Positions 1 to 5,735 of a DNA stretch of 5,735 nt are shown in pieces. Made by a program: the position numbers and the translations under genes. Under the pieces are notes generated by a model. The model was not told where the DNA came from and did no database searches. It worked only from the letters and a program-made list of their open reading frames with translations. The stretch spans positions 1-5,735 of the forward strand of contig PWSG01000262.1 of NCBI GenBank assembly GCA_003564055.1, written 5' to 3'. The stretch's first letter is position 1, and every line of letters begins with the position of its first letter. The stretch comes from Syntrophomonadaceae bacterium. Lineage in GTDB: Bacteria; Bacillota; Dethiobacteria; DTU022.

Positions 1-359
1 CCTTTTTTATCAATTATTTTTTCCAGCAGGTTGTTTCTTGTGCTGGGAAAAATATAATAAGGGGAAAGCTTTTCTGCGTAGCGGGAGATTAGCAGGGCGT
101 AATTATCAGCGCTGGACATGAGCACGGGGCGCTTTCCAAAATCTTTGCCCAGTTCGATTAAAAAGCGGGCCAGGCCAGCTTCATCAATATTTACGTTGGG
201 GCACTTTATTTTTCGTGTCACGTATTTTGAAGACAGCGCATAAGCTGTTGGAAAATGGTAATCCAAAGCATAAACCGGTACGCCATGTCGGCCCAGGGTA
301 CGAATTGCACCAAGTGCCGTGTAAAAGTTTGCGCCTAACATTACAACTGGTATTTGCAT
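1..359 (-). CDS. ATP-grasp carboxylate-amine ligase-like protein, N-terminal part (runs off left edge)
   Basis: Read on the minus strand from ATG at 359, 119 codons stay open to the window edge, so only the N-terminus is present. It starts MQIPVVMLGANFYTALGAIR, a Rossmann-like first strand with a glycine-containing turn, then RTLGRHGVPVYALD (residues 20-33), SSKYVTRKIKCP (43-54), RPVLMSSADNYALLISRY (77-94) and an IIDKK motif (115-119). This order matches the pre-ATP-grasp domain of carboxylate-amine/D-aspartate-ligase-like proteins, in which the DK motif marks entry into the ATP-grasp fold. Such enzymes activate a carboxylate with ATP and join it to an amine. The catalytic and metal-binding residues lie outside the window, so the substrate cannot be named. 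An in-frame ATG at 368 is an alternative start; 359 is preferred because GGGA lies 9 bases before it. The gene is divergent from ddl. I am confident of the reading frame and the superfamily, but not of the reaction. Confidence 0.75.
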   Translation of the reverse strand, partial: MQIPVVMLGANFYTALGAIRTLGRHGVPVYALDYHFPTAYALSSKYVTRKIKCPNVNIDEAGLARFLIELGKDFGKRPVLMSSADNYALLISRYAEKLSPYYIFPSTRNNLLEKIIDKK

Positions 360-458
360 AATCAACATTCCCGTTGTCTTGATTGCGATATCCCGCGCTT
401 ATTTGTATATGCTAACCTTATATTGAATTGACCTGGATTACAAGTGCCAGGGGCTCCC

Positions 459-486
459 TTTTTTGATCCGGCAAGTATGATATAAT
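459..486 (+). promoter_or_regulatory. Sigma-A-type extended -10 promoter for the ddl operon
   Basis: TATAAT at 481-486 is a perfect -10 hexamer, preceded by TG at 478-479 and one base, which makes a full extended -10 (TGnTATAAT). The -35 is weak: the T-run TTTTTT at 459-464 lies 16 bases upstream, and no TTGACA is properly spaced. Transcription should start near 493 and give a leader of about 70 bases before ddl. An extended -10 commonly compensates for a poor -35. No comparably good promoter was seen on the opposite strand for the divergent gene. Confidence 0.65.
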
Positions 487-546
487 CTAAGAAACCTAAG
501 GATTTGTCAGGTAAAACAAGGCTTTTGGAAATAAAATAGTGCTGAA

Positions 547-556
547 GGTGGAGAGG
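547..556 (+). promoter_or_regulatory. Ribosome binding site of ddl; two possible start codons
   Basis: The purine-rich GGTGGAGAGG at 547-556 is the Shine-Dalgarno region. It serves either TTG at 564 (7 bases after AGAGG) or the adjacent ATG at 567 (10 bases after). The two starts differ by one residue. ATG is chosen because it is the commoner codon and gives the usual family N-terminus, M-E-R-K-K-V-A-V. Confidence 0.6.
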
Positions 557-566
557 AAAACTGTTG

Positions 567-1673
567 ATGGAGCGTAAAAAAGTCGCAGTAATTTTTGGGG
601 GCAGATCCGGAGAACATGTTGTATCGCTTCGCTCAGCTGCTTCGATCATGGAAGCAATTGATACCGAGAAGTATGATGTAATCCCGGTTGGGATCACCAG
701 GGAAGGGTTATGGCTAACCGGTCCGGATGTCTGGCTTTCACTCTGGGAACAAAGAGAGCCCGGAGAAGCTTTCAAAACAGCATTTTTAACTGACCCGATG
801 AATCCCGGCCTGCTTGTTCAATCCGGTTCACCGGAAAAGGACTGGTGGTTTCAGCCCCTTGACATGGTTTTTCCTGTCCTGCATGGAACCTATGGTGAAG
901 ATGGAACGATTCAGGGTTTGCTTGAAATGGCCGGTATTCCTTATGTCGGATCCGGAGTGCTTGCTTCCAGCACAGGGATGGATAAGGTAGTTATGAAAAT
1001 ATTATTTGCTCAGGCCGGGCTCCCTGTGGCCCATTTTCTATATTTTTACCGCAGCCAGTGGAGTGACCGGAGGAACAGCTGGCAGGAAAAAGCTGCCAAA
1101 GATATTGGTTTTCCCTGTTTTGTCAAGCCGGCCAACCTTGGGTCAAGTGTGGGTATATCAAAAGTCTGCGAGCCTGAAGAGCTTGCTCCTGCAGTAGAAG
1201 AAGCCTTGCTGTACGACGAAAAAGTTGTCATTGAGGAATATATTGAAGGCAGGGAAGTAGAATGTGCGGTATTGGGCAATTCTGATGCCAAAGTTTCCCG
1301 TCCAGGTGAAGTTATCCCCTGCAACGATTTTTATGACTACAGGGCCAAATATATTGATGACCGTTCCACCCTGGTTGTTCCTGTAGAGCTGGGACCAACC
1401 TTGGAGCAGCTGCTCAAAGAATACTCTCTAAAGTCTTTTCGGGCCGTAGAAGCCAGCGGCCTGGCCCGGGTTGATTTTTTTGTCAATACAGCTAATGATG
1501 CGGTTATAGTTAATGAAATAAACACAATGCCCGGTTTTACGAGTATCAGCATGTACTCAAAGCTATGGGAAGCGAGCGGGGTAAGCTACGGTACCCTGGT
1601 TAAAAGACTAATGGATTTGGCCGAAGAACGTTTCCAAAGGCGTCAGTCTTTAATGCATGCGCCACCTGAATAA
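567..1673 (+). CDS. ddl: D-alanine--D-alanine ligase
   Basis: This cytoplasmic ATP-grasp enzyme joins two D-alanines with ATP to form the dipeptide that MurF adds to the peptidoglycan precursor. The 368-residue product has the family signature throughout. FGGRSGEH is at 10-17, where E16 corresponds to the catalytic Glu15 of E. coli DdlB. HGTYGEDGTIQG is at 106-117, ATP-binding K187 in FVKPAN, GSSVG at 192-196, the omega-loop motif FYDYRAKY at 255-262, and the Mg ligands D303, E317 and N319 in ARVDFF and NEINTMPG. Y262 occupies the Tyr216 position, which points to D-Ala-D-Ala; D-Ala-D-Lac ligases have Phe or His there. The length fits the longer Gram-positive type (about 340-370) rather than DdlB (306). 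One oddity is HVVS at 17-20, where the family normally has HEVS or HDVS. A TTG at 564 could add one residue. The gene is first in a probable operon behind the promoter at 459-486, and the next gene begins 14 bases after the stop. Confidence 0.96.
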   Translation: MERKKVAVIFGGRSGEHVVSLRSAASIMEAIDTEKYDVIPVGITREGLWLTGPDVWLSLWEQREPGEAFKTAFLTDPMNPGLLVQSGSPEKDWWFQPLDMVFPVLHGTYGEDGTIQGLLEMAGIPYVGSGVLASSTGMDKVVMKILFAQAGLPVAHFLYFYRSQWSDRRNSWQEKAAKDIGFPCFVKPANLGSSVGISKVCEPEELAPAVEEALLYDEKVVIEEYIEGREVECAVLGNSDAKVSRPGEVIPCNDFYDYRAKYIDDRSTLVVPVELGPTLEQLLKEYSLKSFRAVEASGLARVDFFVNTANDAVIVNEINTMPGFTSISMYSKLWEASGVSYGTLVKRLMDLAEERFQRRQSLMHAPPE

Positions 1674-1684
1674 TAAAAAATTAT

Positions 1685-1691
1685 GAGGTGA
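1685..1691 (+). promoter_or_regulatory. Strong Shine-Dalgarno overlapping the presumed GTG start of udg
   Basis: GAGGTGA at 1685-1691 matches seven consecutive bases of the ideal ribosome-binding sequence. It contains the GTG (1688-1690) that would be the longest start. A ribosome docked here would normally initiate 5-9 bases downstream, where the in-frame codon is ATA (1697-1699). It therefore decides between GTG, a rare ATA start, or the internal ATG at 1781. Confidence 0.5.
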
Positions 1692-2338
1692 GAACGATAG
1701 CAGAGAAACAGAAGTCTTTACTGGATGCACTGCAGGGAAATAGCAATGCGGATTCTTCCCGGCAGGAAAAAGATGTTGAGATGCTTCGTAAACTTGAGCA
1801 GCAAGCGCTTGTTTGTTCACGCTGCGGATTGCGCGGTGGATGCAATCAGGTAGTTTTCGGCGATGGCAACCCTGAGGCCCGCCTGATGCTGGTAGGAGAA
1901 GGGCCGGGTGGAGATGAAGATCGTATCGGGAAGCCTTTTGTTGGAAGAGCCGGACAGTTATTAAGCCGCATTCTGGAGGCGGCCGAGATTCCAAGAGAGG
2001 CAGTTTACATAACTAATGTGGTGAAATGCAGGCCTCCCGGTAATCGTACCCCGGTGCAGGCTGAAGTTGATGCATGCAGTTCCTATCTTGCCGAACAGTT
2101 TAACCTCATAAAACCAGAAATAGTTATTTGCCTTGGCGCACTTGCCACGCGCACAATTATCGATAAAAATTCTTTCATAACACGCGTACGCGGGCAGTGG
2201 CATGAAAAAGAAGGGATCCGTTATATAGCCACTTTTCATCCGGCAGCTCTTTTGCGTGATCCTGGCAAAAAGAAACCGGTTTGGGAAGATTTTAAAGAAG
2301 TAATGAAATACTATCATGGTGACCCTAAGGGGGGATAA
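1688..2338 (+). CDS. udg: Uracil-DNA glycosylase, family 4 (4Fe-4S type)
   Basis: The enzyme removes uracil from DNA, starting base-excision repair of deaminated cytosine. Of 216 residues, motif A GEGPGGDED is at 70-78, followed by GKPFVGRAGQLL (81-92) and NVVKCRPPGNRTP (110-122). The second active-site motif, TFHPAALLR, is at 182-190 with H184. Four cysteines, C43, C46, C114 and C130, have the C-x2-C...C-x15-C arrangement of the iron-sulfur cluster in family 4 enzymes. The start is uncertain. GTG at 1688 is the first in-frame start but has no Shine-Dalgarno before it; it lies inside GAGGTGA, itself a strong ribosome site placed 5-6 bases before an in-frame ATA at 1697. The first in-frame ATG, at 1781, would leave 185 residues and still keep all motifs, close to the usual 190-200. 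The gene lies between ddl and a response regulator in the same tight cluster, with no functional link evident. Confidence 0.93.
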   Translation: MRTIAEKQKSLLDALQGNSNADSSRQEKDVEMLRKLEQQALVCSRCGLRGGCNQVVFGDGNPEARLMLVGEGPGGDEDRIGKPFVGRAGQLLSRILEAAEIPREAVYITNVVKCRPPGNRTPVQAEVDACSSYLAEQFNLIKPEIVICLGALATRTIIDKNSFITRVRGQWHEKEGIRYIATFHPAALLRDPGKKKPVWEDFKEVMKYYHGDPKGG

Positions 2339-2341
2339 AAA

Positions 2342-3034
2342 GTGAGTAATGAATTAGTGCTGGTGGTAGATGACGAAAAAACACTGGTTAAAGCGCTTTC
2401 CTTTAACCTTGAAAAAGAAGGGTTTCGTGTTGAGCAGGCTTATGACGGAGAGGAAGCGCTTAATAAAGTTTTTGATTTAAAACCTGATATAGTGGTCCTT
2501 GACCTGATGCTGCCTGAAGTTGACGGATTTGATGTGTGCCGCCAGATTCGTAAAAAACTTGAAGTTCCAATAATAATGCTTACCGCCCGCAGCGAAGATA
2601 TAGATAAAGTTTTGGGGCTTGAGCTTGGTGCTGACGACTACCTGACAAAACCTTTTAATTCAAGGGAGCTTGTGGCCCGTATAAAGGCAATTTTACGGCG
2701 GAGCGCTGCTCGCAGGGAAGAAGCGAAAAAGTTGATCAATGTAGGCAGCCTGCAGGTTGATTTATTACAGCACAGAGCTCGGATTGGAGAGCAGGAAATT
2801 AACCTTACTTCTAAAGAGTTTGCCCTGTTAAGTTTTTTAGCAACTAACGCAGGCAATGTTTATTCACGTGAACAGCTGCTGGAAGAGGTCTGGGGCTATG
2901 ATTACTATGGTGATGTCCGGACTGTAGATGTCCACATCAGGCACCTGAGAGAAAAAATCGAAAGAGATCCGGCCAACCCTGAAATGCTTATAACAGTATG
3001 GGGAACGGGTTATAAAATCAGGGAGGACATTTAA
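2342..3034 (+). CDS. OmpR/PhoB-family response regulator (WalR/PhoP-like)
   Basis: This is a cytoplasmic transcription factor of 230 residues, phosphorylated by the kinase encoded immediately downstream. The receiver domain (about 5-120) has the acidic pair D10-D11, phospho-acceptor D54 in VVLDLMLP, T81 in MLTAR and K103 in DDYLTKPF, so all residues needed for phosphorylation are present. A linker rich in Arg, Ala and Glu (about 119-130) leads to a winged-helix domain (132-228) with LTSKEFALL (155-163), VYSREQLLEEVWGYDYYGDVR (173-193), recognition helix TVDVHIRHLREKI (194-206) and the wing TVWGTGYKIR (218-227). The start is GTG at 2342, supported by AAGGGGGG at 2327-2334, 7 bases upstream. 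The stop shares one base with the kinase start, which implies translational coupling. Sequence style is closest to WalR/PhoP regulators of Bacillota, but the target genes cannot be read from the sequence. Confidence 0.95.
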   Translation: MSNELVLVVDDEKTLVKALSFNLEKEGFRVEQAYDGEEALNKVFDLKPDIVVLDLMLPEVDGFDVCRQIRKKLEVPIIMLTARSEDIDKVLGLELGADDYLTKPFNSRELVARIKAILRRSAARREEAKKLINVGSLQVDLLQHRARIGEQEINLTSKEFALLSFLATNAGNVYSREQLLEEVWGYDYYGDVRTVDVHIRHLREKIERDPANPEMLITVWGTGYKIREDI

Positions 3035-4446
3035 TGAGCAGGTTTTACAGCATCCGTTTCCGCCTGACAGCTACCTTTCTGGCAGTTATCCTGGCGGTTA
3101 TGATTATAATCAGCCTGTTTTTATACAGCACCCTGGAACGTTATTATATGAGTAACTTTGAGGATACCCTTGTTAGATCAGGATTTCTTGCTTCTGACTT
3201 TGTTGTCGGGCATCTTCGTGGTCAGATTGACTCGGTCAGGCTTAGCTCGCTTGCCGAAGACATGAGCAGGCAGGCTCAGGCCAGGGTTCTTTTTACCGAT
3301 CAGCAGGGCCTGGTTGTAGGGGATTCTATCAGGGTAGGGGGAATGCTGAACCAGTACCTTGAACATGAAGATGTCTTTGCGGCTCTTGACGGTAACGTCA
3401 GCAGCAGGATTGGCTACAGCGAGAGAATTGAGCACCAGGTTATGCAGGTGGCTGTTCCGGTAGTAGAAGAAAACGAAAGTGTTACAGGAGTCGTATTTCT
3501 GGCAGCTTCTTTGGAAGAAGTGTACCAGACTCTTAATGATATTCGGCGGTTTCTCTTTTTAGCAACAGTTATTGCCATGGCCGTAGTAGGTGGCGGCTCT
3601 GCTTTACTGGCCAGGCGCTTTACCGGGCCGATTGAAAGCCTGACTACAGCTGCAAGAAAAATGGCAGAAGGCAAACTGGATCAGCATATTGAAGTTTCAT
3701 CAACTGATGAAATAGGCCGCCTGGCTGAACAGTTTAATATAATGGCAAAGCGCCTTAACTACTACACCAGCAATCTGAAAAAATTTGCCGCCGATGTTGC
3801 TCACGAGGTACGGACACCGCTTACTACTATGAATCTTTTAACCAAGTCTTTAAAAGAACATGAAATGGAACCTGAACAGCAAAGGGAATTTATCGAAGAC
3901 CTTGATGATGAGGTTGATCGCCTTACTGCCCTGGTCAACGATCTTCTTGAGCTCTCCAAGTTGGATAAGAATGAAATTGAAATGGAAATAGTTACCTTAA
4001 ACCAACTTCTAAATGACATGCTTGGTGAATATCAGTATCGTTTTTCTCATGCAGAGGTAGAACTAAATGATAATATTCCAGATCAAGACTGTTACATTTA
4101 CGGTGCTCCGCTTCAGCTGCGCCAGGTAATTAGCAATCTTTTAGACAATGCCCTTAATTACACTCAGGCTGGAGGCAAAGTAACAGTTTCACTTTATATT
4201 GAAATAGGTGAAGCCATTGCTAAGGTTGAAGATACGGGGTGCGGAATACCTGAGGAAGATTTGAATTATATCTTTGAAAGATTTTTCAGGGTCGACCGGG
4301 CCCGAGCGCGATCAGGCGGCGGTACAGGCCTTGGCTTAGCCATTGTAAGTGAGATTGTTGCCAAGCATGGCGGTCGGGTCTGGGTTGAAAGTGAGGAAGG
4401 TAAAGGCAGCTGCTTTTACTTCGCCCTTCCCCTTGCCGAAGATTAA
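3034..4446 (+). CDS. Membrane sensor histidine kinase, partner of the upstream regulator
   Basis: The protein has 470 residues and a standard class I layout. It has a basic N-terminus, a first membrane helix at about 11-31, an external domain at about 33-170, a second helix at about 172-193, HAMP at 191-243 (P199; DEIG at 225-228), a HisKA dimerisation domain with H257 in DVAHEVRTP, and a HATPase domain. The HATPase has an N box near N368-N372, G1 DTGCGIP (400-406), F box ERFFR (415-419) and G2 GGGTGLGLAI (428-437). E258 and T261 after the histidine fit the E-x-x-T motif linked to phosphatase activity, so both kinase and phosphatase roles are likely. The external part holds RVLFTDQQGLVVGDS (84-98) and QVAVPVVEE (138-146), which suggests a PAS-like/Cache-type sensor fold. 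No PAS domain lies between HAMP and HisKA, unlike canonical WalK. The start ATG at 3034 overlaps the regulator stop by one base, with GGGAGGA at 3021-3027 as ribosome site. The ligand is unknown. Confidence 0.95.
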   Translation: MSRFYSIRFRLTATFLAVILAVMIIISLFLYSTLERYYMSNFEDTLVRSGFLASDFVVGHLRGQIDSVRLSSLAEDMSRQAQARVLFTDQQGLVVGDSIRVGGMLNQYLEHEDVFAALDGNVSSRIGYSERIEHQVMQVAVPVVEENESVTGVVFLAASLEEVYQTLNDIRRFLFLATVIAMAVVGGGSALLARRFTGPIESLTTAARKMAEGKLDQHIEVSSTDEIGRLAEQFNIMAKRLNYYTSNLKKFAADVAHEVRTPLTTMNLLTKSLKEHEMEPEQQREFIEDLDDEVDRLTALVNDLLELSKLDKNEIEMEIVTLNQLLNDMLGEYQYRFSHAEVELNDNIPDQDCYIYGAPLQLRQVISNLLDNALNYTQAGGKVTVSLYIEIGEAIAKVEDTGCGIPEEDLNYIFERFFRVDRARARSGGGTGLGLAIVSEIVAKHGGRVWVESEEGKGSCFYFALPLAED

Positions 4447-4453
4447 GCATGTT

Positions 4454-4472
4454 AAAGAAAATTAATTTCTTT
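4454..4472 (+). repeat. AT-rich inverted repeat just after the kinase gene
   Basis: AAAGAAA at 4454-4460 and TTTCTTT at 4466-4472 can form a 7-base-pair stem with a 5-base loop. It lies 8 bases after the kinase stop and is followed by TAATGG rather than a clean T-run. With only one G-C pair the stem is weak, so it is not called a terminator. It could be a minor RNA hairpin or simply base composition. Confidence 0.3.
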
Positions 4473-4504
4473 TAATGGTTATTTAATATTTTGTGATTTC
4501 AATA

Positions 4505-4513
4505 TGTTACAAT
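4505..4513 (+). promoter_or_regulatory. Possible extended -10 promoter for the propeller gene
   Basis: TGTTACAAT at 4505-4513 fits TGnTAnAAT, an extended -10 with one mismatch to TATAAT (TACAAT), 36 bases before the gene at 4550. No convincing -35 is seen at the right spacing; the upstream DNA is very AT-rich. It could let the propeller gene be transcribed separately from, or in addition to, read-through from the kinase. Confidence 0.4.
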
Positions 4514-4549
4514 ATCGACACTCTGGCTTTGAAGCCTGGGGGTATTATA

Positions 4550-5735
4550 ATGAAAAAAATTCAACCTTACCATTATATAGTAGCATTGGCCTGTGTTTTT
4601 ATTCTCGGCGGATTATTTCAATTTACCATAAAGTTTTTGCCGGCTTCTGAAAGCACAGCTATTACTGTTGATCCCCAGGCTGACAGGCATGGTGAAGACC
4701 TCTATGATTTATGGTTTTCCAGCGCTGAGATCTATGATATAAGCGTAGATCATGCTCTTAACAACATCTTGTTCAGTTCAGATAATAAAGTGGTGAGCCT
4801 GATTAGCAGGGACCGCAAACTAAACTGGGAAAAAATATTTGCCACTCCACCTAGGCAGGCCAAGATTTCATCATGCGGTAATTACGCTGCAATCGGTACA
4901 GAAGGCGGAAGCTTTCATTTTACTTCTACTGACCTGGATTTTTACTGGGATAACGATGGAAGTCCTGTGGATTTGATTGCTCTATCACCCAATGCAAACT
5001 GGATTGCTGTTGCCCGTTCGCAGCCTGCAAAGGATTTGTACCATTTGGATTTCTTTAATCGTGATGGTGTTCTTAAGTGGAGCATTGAAACCAGGCCTGT
5101 TATAAACCTTTATTTGACCAGTGAATATCTTGAGCAGGCAACTACATATTATACTTCTTTTGAAGAAGATGTTCCTGTTATTACAGCTGTTGACCTGCAA
5201 GGTGAGGAACTATGGTCCTATGAAGGCCAGATCCTTGCGGCCGTTTCTAGACACGGCAGCCGTTTGGCTGCTCTTGAGGGCAGCGAGGTTACTGTTTATG
5301 ATTCGCTTGGATATCCAATGTGGTCTACAAACCTTCCTTTTGAGGCAGATAAGGTTCTTTTTAATCCCCAGAACTTCAATCGTCTACTGGTTTACGGCAG
5401 CAGGGAAGGTGCAGATGAAAACCTTTATTATTTTGACCTGGCTGAAGGCTTGCTTTGGATGAAAAGGATTGCAGATGGTTCCCTTTTCTCTTTTACCGCT
5501 GACGGTCAGCATATCATTACCAGCTCCTGGCGGCACTTTAAGGAAGATTATACTCAAATGATGCTGGTGGATCGGGATGGTCTTGAATACAGGAGCTGGG
5601 AAGTGGCGATGCGTGTTGAACACCTCATTTTTGCAGGGCATCCTTATCTTGCAGTGGTATGTGACAAAGATGGCTATATTGATTTAATTGATCTTAATCC
5701 CCTGATCAGCGCAGAAAACGAAAATAACGATACTC
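4550..5735 (+). CDS. Membrane-anchored beta-propeller-like protein of unknown function (runs off right edge)
   Basis: From ATG 4550, with GGGGG at 4538-4542 seven bases upstream, the frame is open for 395 codons to the window end, so the C-terminus is missing. I do not recognise a named family. K2-K3 followed by a hydrophobic stretch (about 9-30) predicts an N-terminal membrane anchor with the remainder outside the cell. C15 in VALAC formally fits a lipobox, but the hydrophobic run continues well past it. The outer part repeats short beta-strand units, each with a turn and a tryptophan, as in DRKLNW, NRDGVLKW, DLQGEELW, DSLGYPMW and DLAEGLLW. Tryptophans at 55, 93, 133, 177, 222, 258, 303 and 350 are 36-47 residues apart, the spacing of blades in PQQ-like/WD40-like propellers, giving roughly seven or eight blades. 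No catalytic motif is visible. Its place after the two-component pair suggests an envelope sensor, scaffold or kinase modulator, which is inference only. Confidence 0.85.
   Translation, partial: MKKIQPYHYIVALACVFILGGLFQFTIKFLPASESTAITVDPQADRHGEDLYDLWFSSAEIYDISVDHALNNILFSSDNKVVSLISRDRKLNWEKIFATPPRQAKISSCGNYAAIGTEGGSFHFTSTDLDFYWDNDGSPVDLIALSPNANWIAVARSQPAKDLYHLDFFNRDGVLKWSIETRPVINLYLTSEYLEQATTYYTSFEEDVPVITAVDLQGEELWSYEGQILAAVSRHGSRLAALEGSEVTVYDSLGYPMWSTNLPFEADKVLFNPQNFNRLLVYGSREGADENLYYFDLAEGLLWMKRIADGSLFSFTADGQHIITSSWRHFKEDYTQMMLVDRDGLEYRSWEVAMRVEHLIFAGHPYLAVVCDKDGYIDLIDLNPLISAENENNDT

Noticed and set aside
404..432. Minus-strand promoter for the ATP-grasp gene (TATACA at 404-409, GTCAAT at 427-432, 17-base spacer)
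   Set aside because: The -10 is fair but the -35 has almost no match to TTGACA and there is no extended -10, so it is too weak to call.
432..464. CCTGG/CCAGG inverted repeat (432-436, 447-451) followed by a T-run at 459-464, terminator-like
   Set aside because: A 5-base stem with a 10-base loop, separated from the T-run by seven bases, sits upstream of a good promoter and after no plus-strand gene.
362..775. Minus-strand open frame of 137 codons overlapping the ddl promoter and the start of ddl
   Set aside because: It is antisense to the conserved N-terminus of Ddl and to the promoter, its product resembles no family, and it has no ribosome site. It is a shadow frame.
1317..1355. D-Ala-D-Lac (vancomycin-resistance type) specificity for the ligase
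   Set aside because: The omega loop FYDYRAKY keeps tyrosine at the Tyr216 position, the mark of D-Ala-D-Ala ligases, and no vanH or vanX neighbour is visible.
4454..4472. Rho-independent terminator after the kinase gene
   Set aside because: The stem has one G-C pair and no proper T-run follows, so termination is unlikely. It is kept only as an inverted repeat.
4577..4597. Lipoprotein signal (VALAC, cysteine 15) in the propeller protein
   Set aside because: It formally fits the lipobox pattern, but the hydrophobic segment before the cysteine is very short and continues about 15 residues after it, so an uncleaved membrane anchor is more likely.
5121..5462. Plus-strand open frame of 113 codons
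   Set aside because: It lies wholly within the propeller gene in another frame. The 395-codon frame from 4550 is longer, has a start with a ribosome site and shows regular protein repeats.

Overview
The window looks like a piece of chromosome from a low-to-moderate GC Gram-positive bacterium, most likely of the Clostridia (Bacillota). The grounds are strong Shine-Dalgarno sites, TTG/GTG/ATG start usage, a Gram-positive-length D-Ala-D-Ala ligase, a clostridial-style family 4 uracil-DNA glycosylase and a WalR/PhoP-like two-component pair. This placement rests on protein character only. No ribosomal RNA, tRNA, mobile element, CRISPR array or long repeat was seen.

Layout. Positions 1-359 (minus strand) hold the N-terminal part of an ATP-grasp carboxylate-amine ligase-like protein that runs off the left edge. 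A 207-base divergent intergenic region follows, with a good extended -10 promoter (TGATATAAT) firing rightwards. From 567 to 4446 four plus-strand genes are packed tightly: D-alanine--D-alanine ligase (ddl), a 4Fe-4S family 4 uracil-DNA glycosylase (14-base gap), an OmpR-family response regulator (3-base gap) and its membrane sensor kinase (1-base overlap). This looks like one transcription unit. After a 103-base AT-rich gap carrying a possible promoter, an open gene starts at 4550 and runs off the right edge. It encodes a membrane-anchored beta-propeller-like protein with a tryptophan every 36-47 residues.

How it may fit together. Ddl makes the D-Ala-D-Ala dipeptide for peptidoglycan. The two-component pair senses something outside the membrane and regulates transcription. 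The anchored propeller downstream sits where accessory membrane proteins of envelope-sensing systems (YycH/YycI after WalK in Bacillus) are found. The divergent ATP-grasp protein could also be a peptidoglycan amino-acid ligase, but only its substrate-side N-terminal domain is visible. The glycosylase is the odd member, a DNA-repair enzyme inside an apparent envelope operon. The best candidate for something undescribed is the propeller protein and its possible link to the adjacent kinase. Everything else belongs to well-known families.
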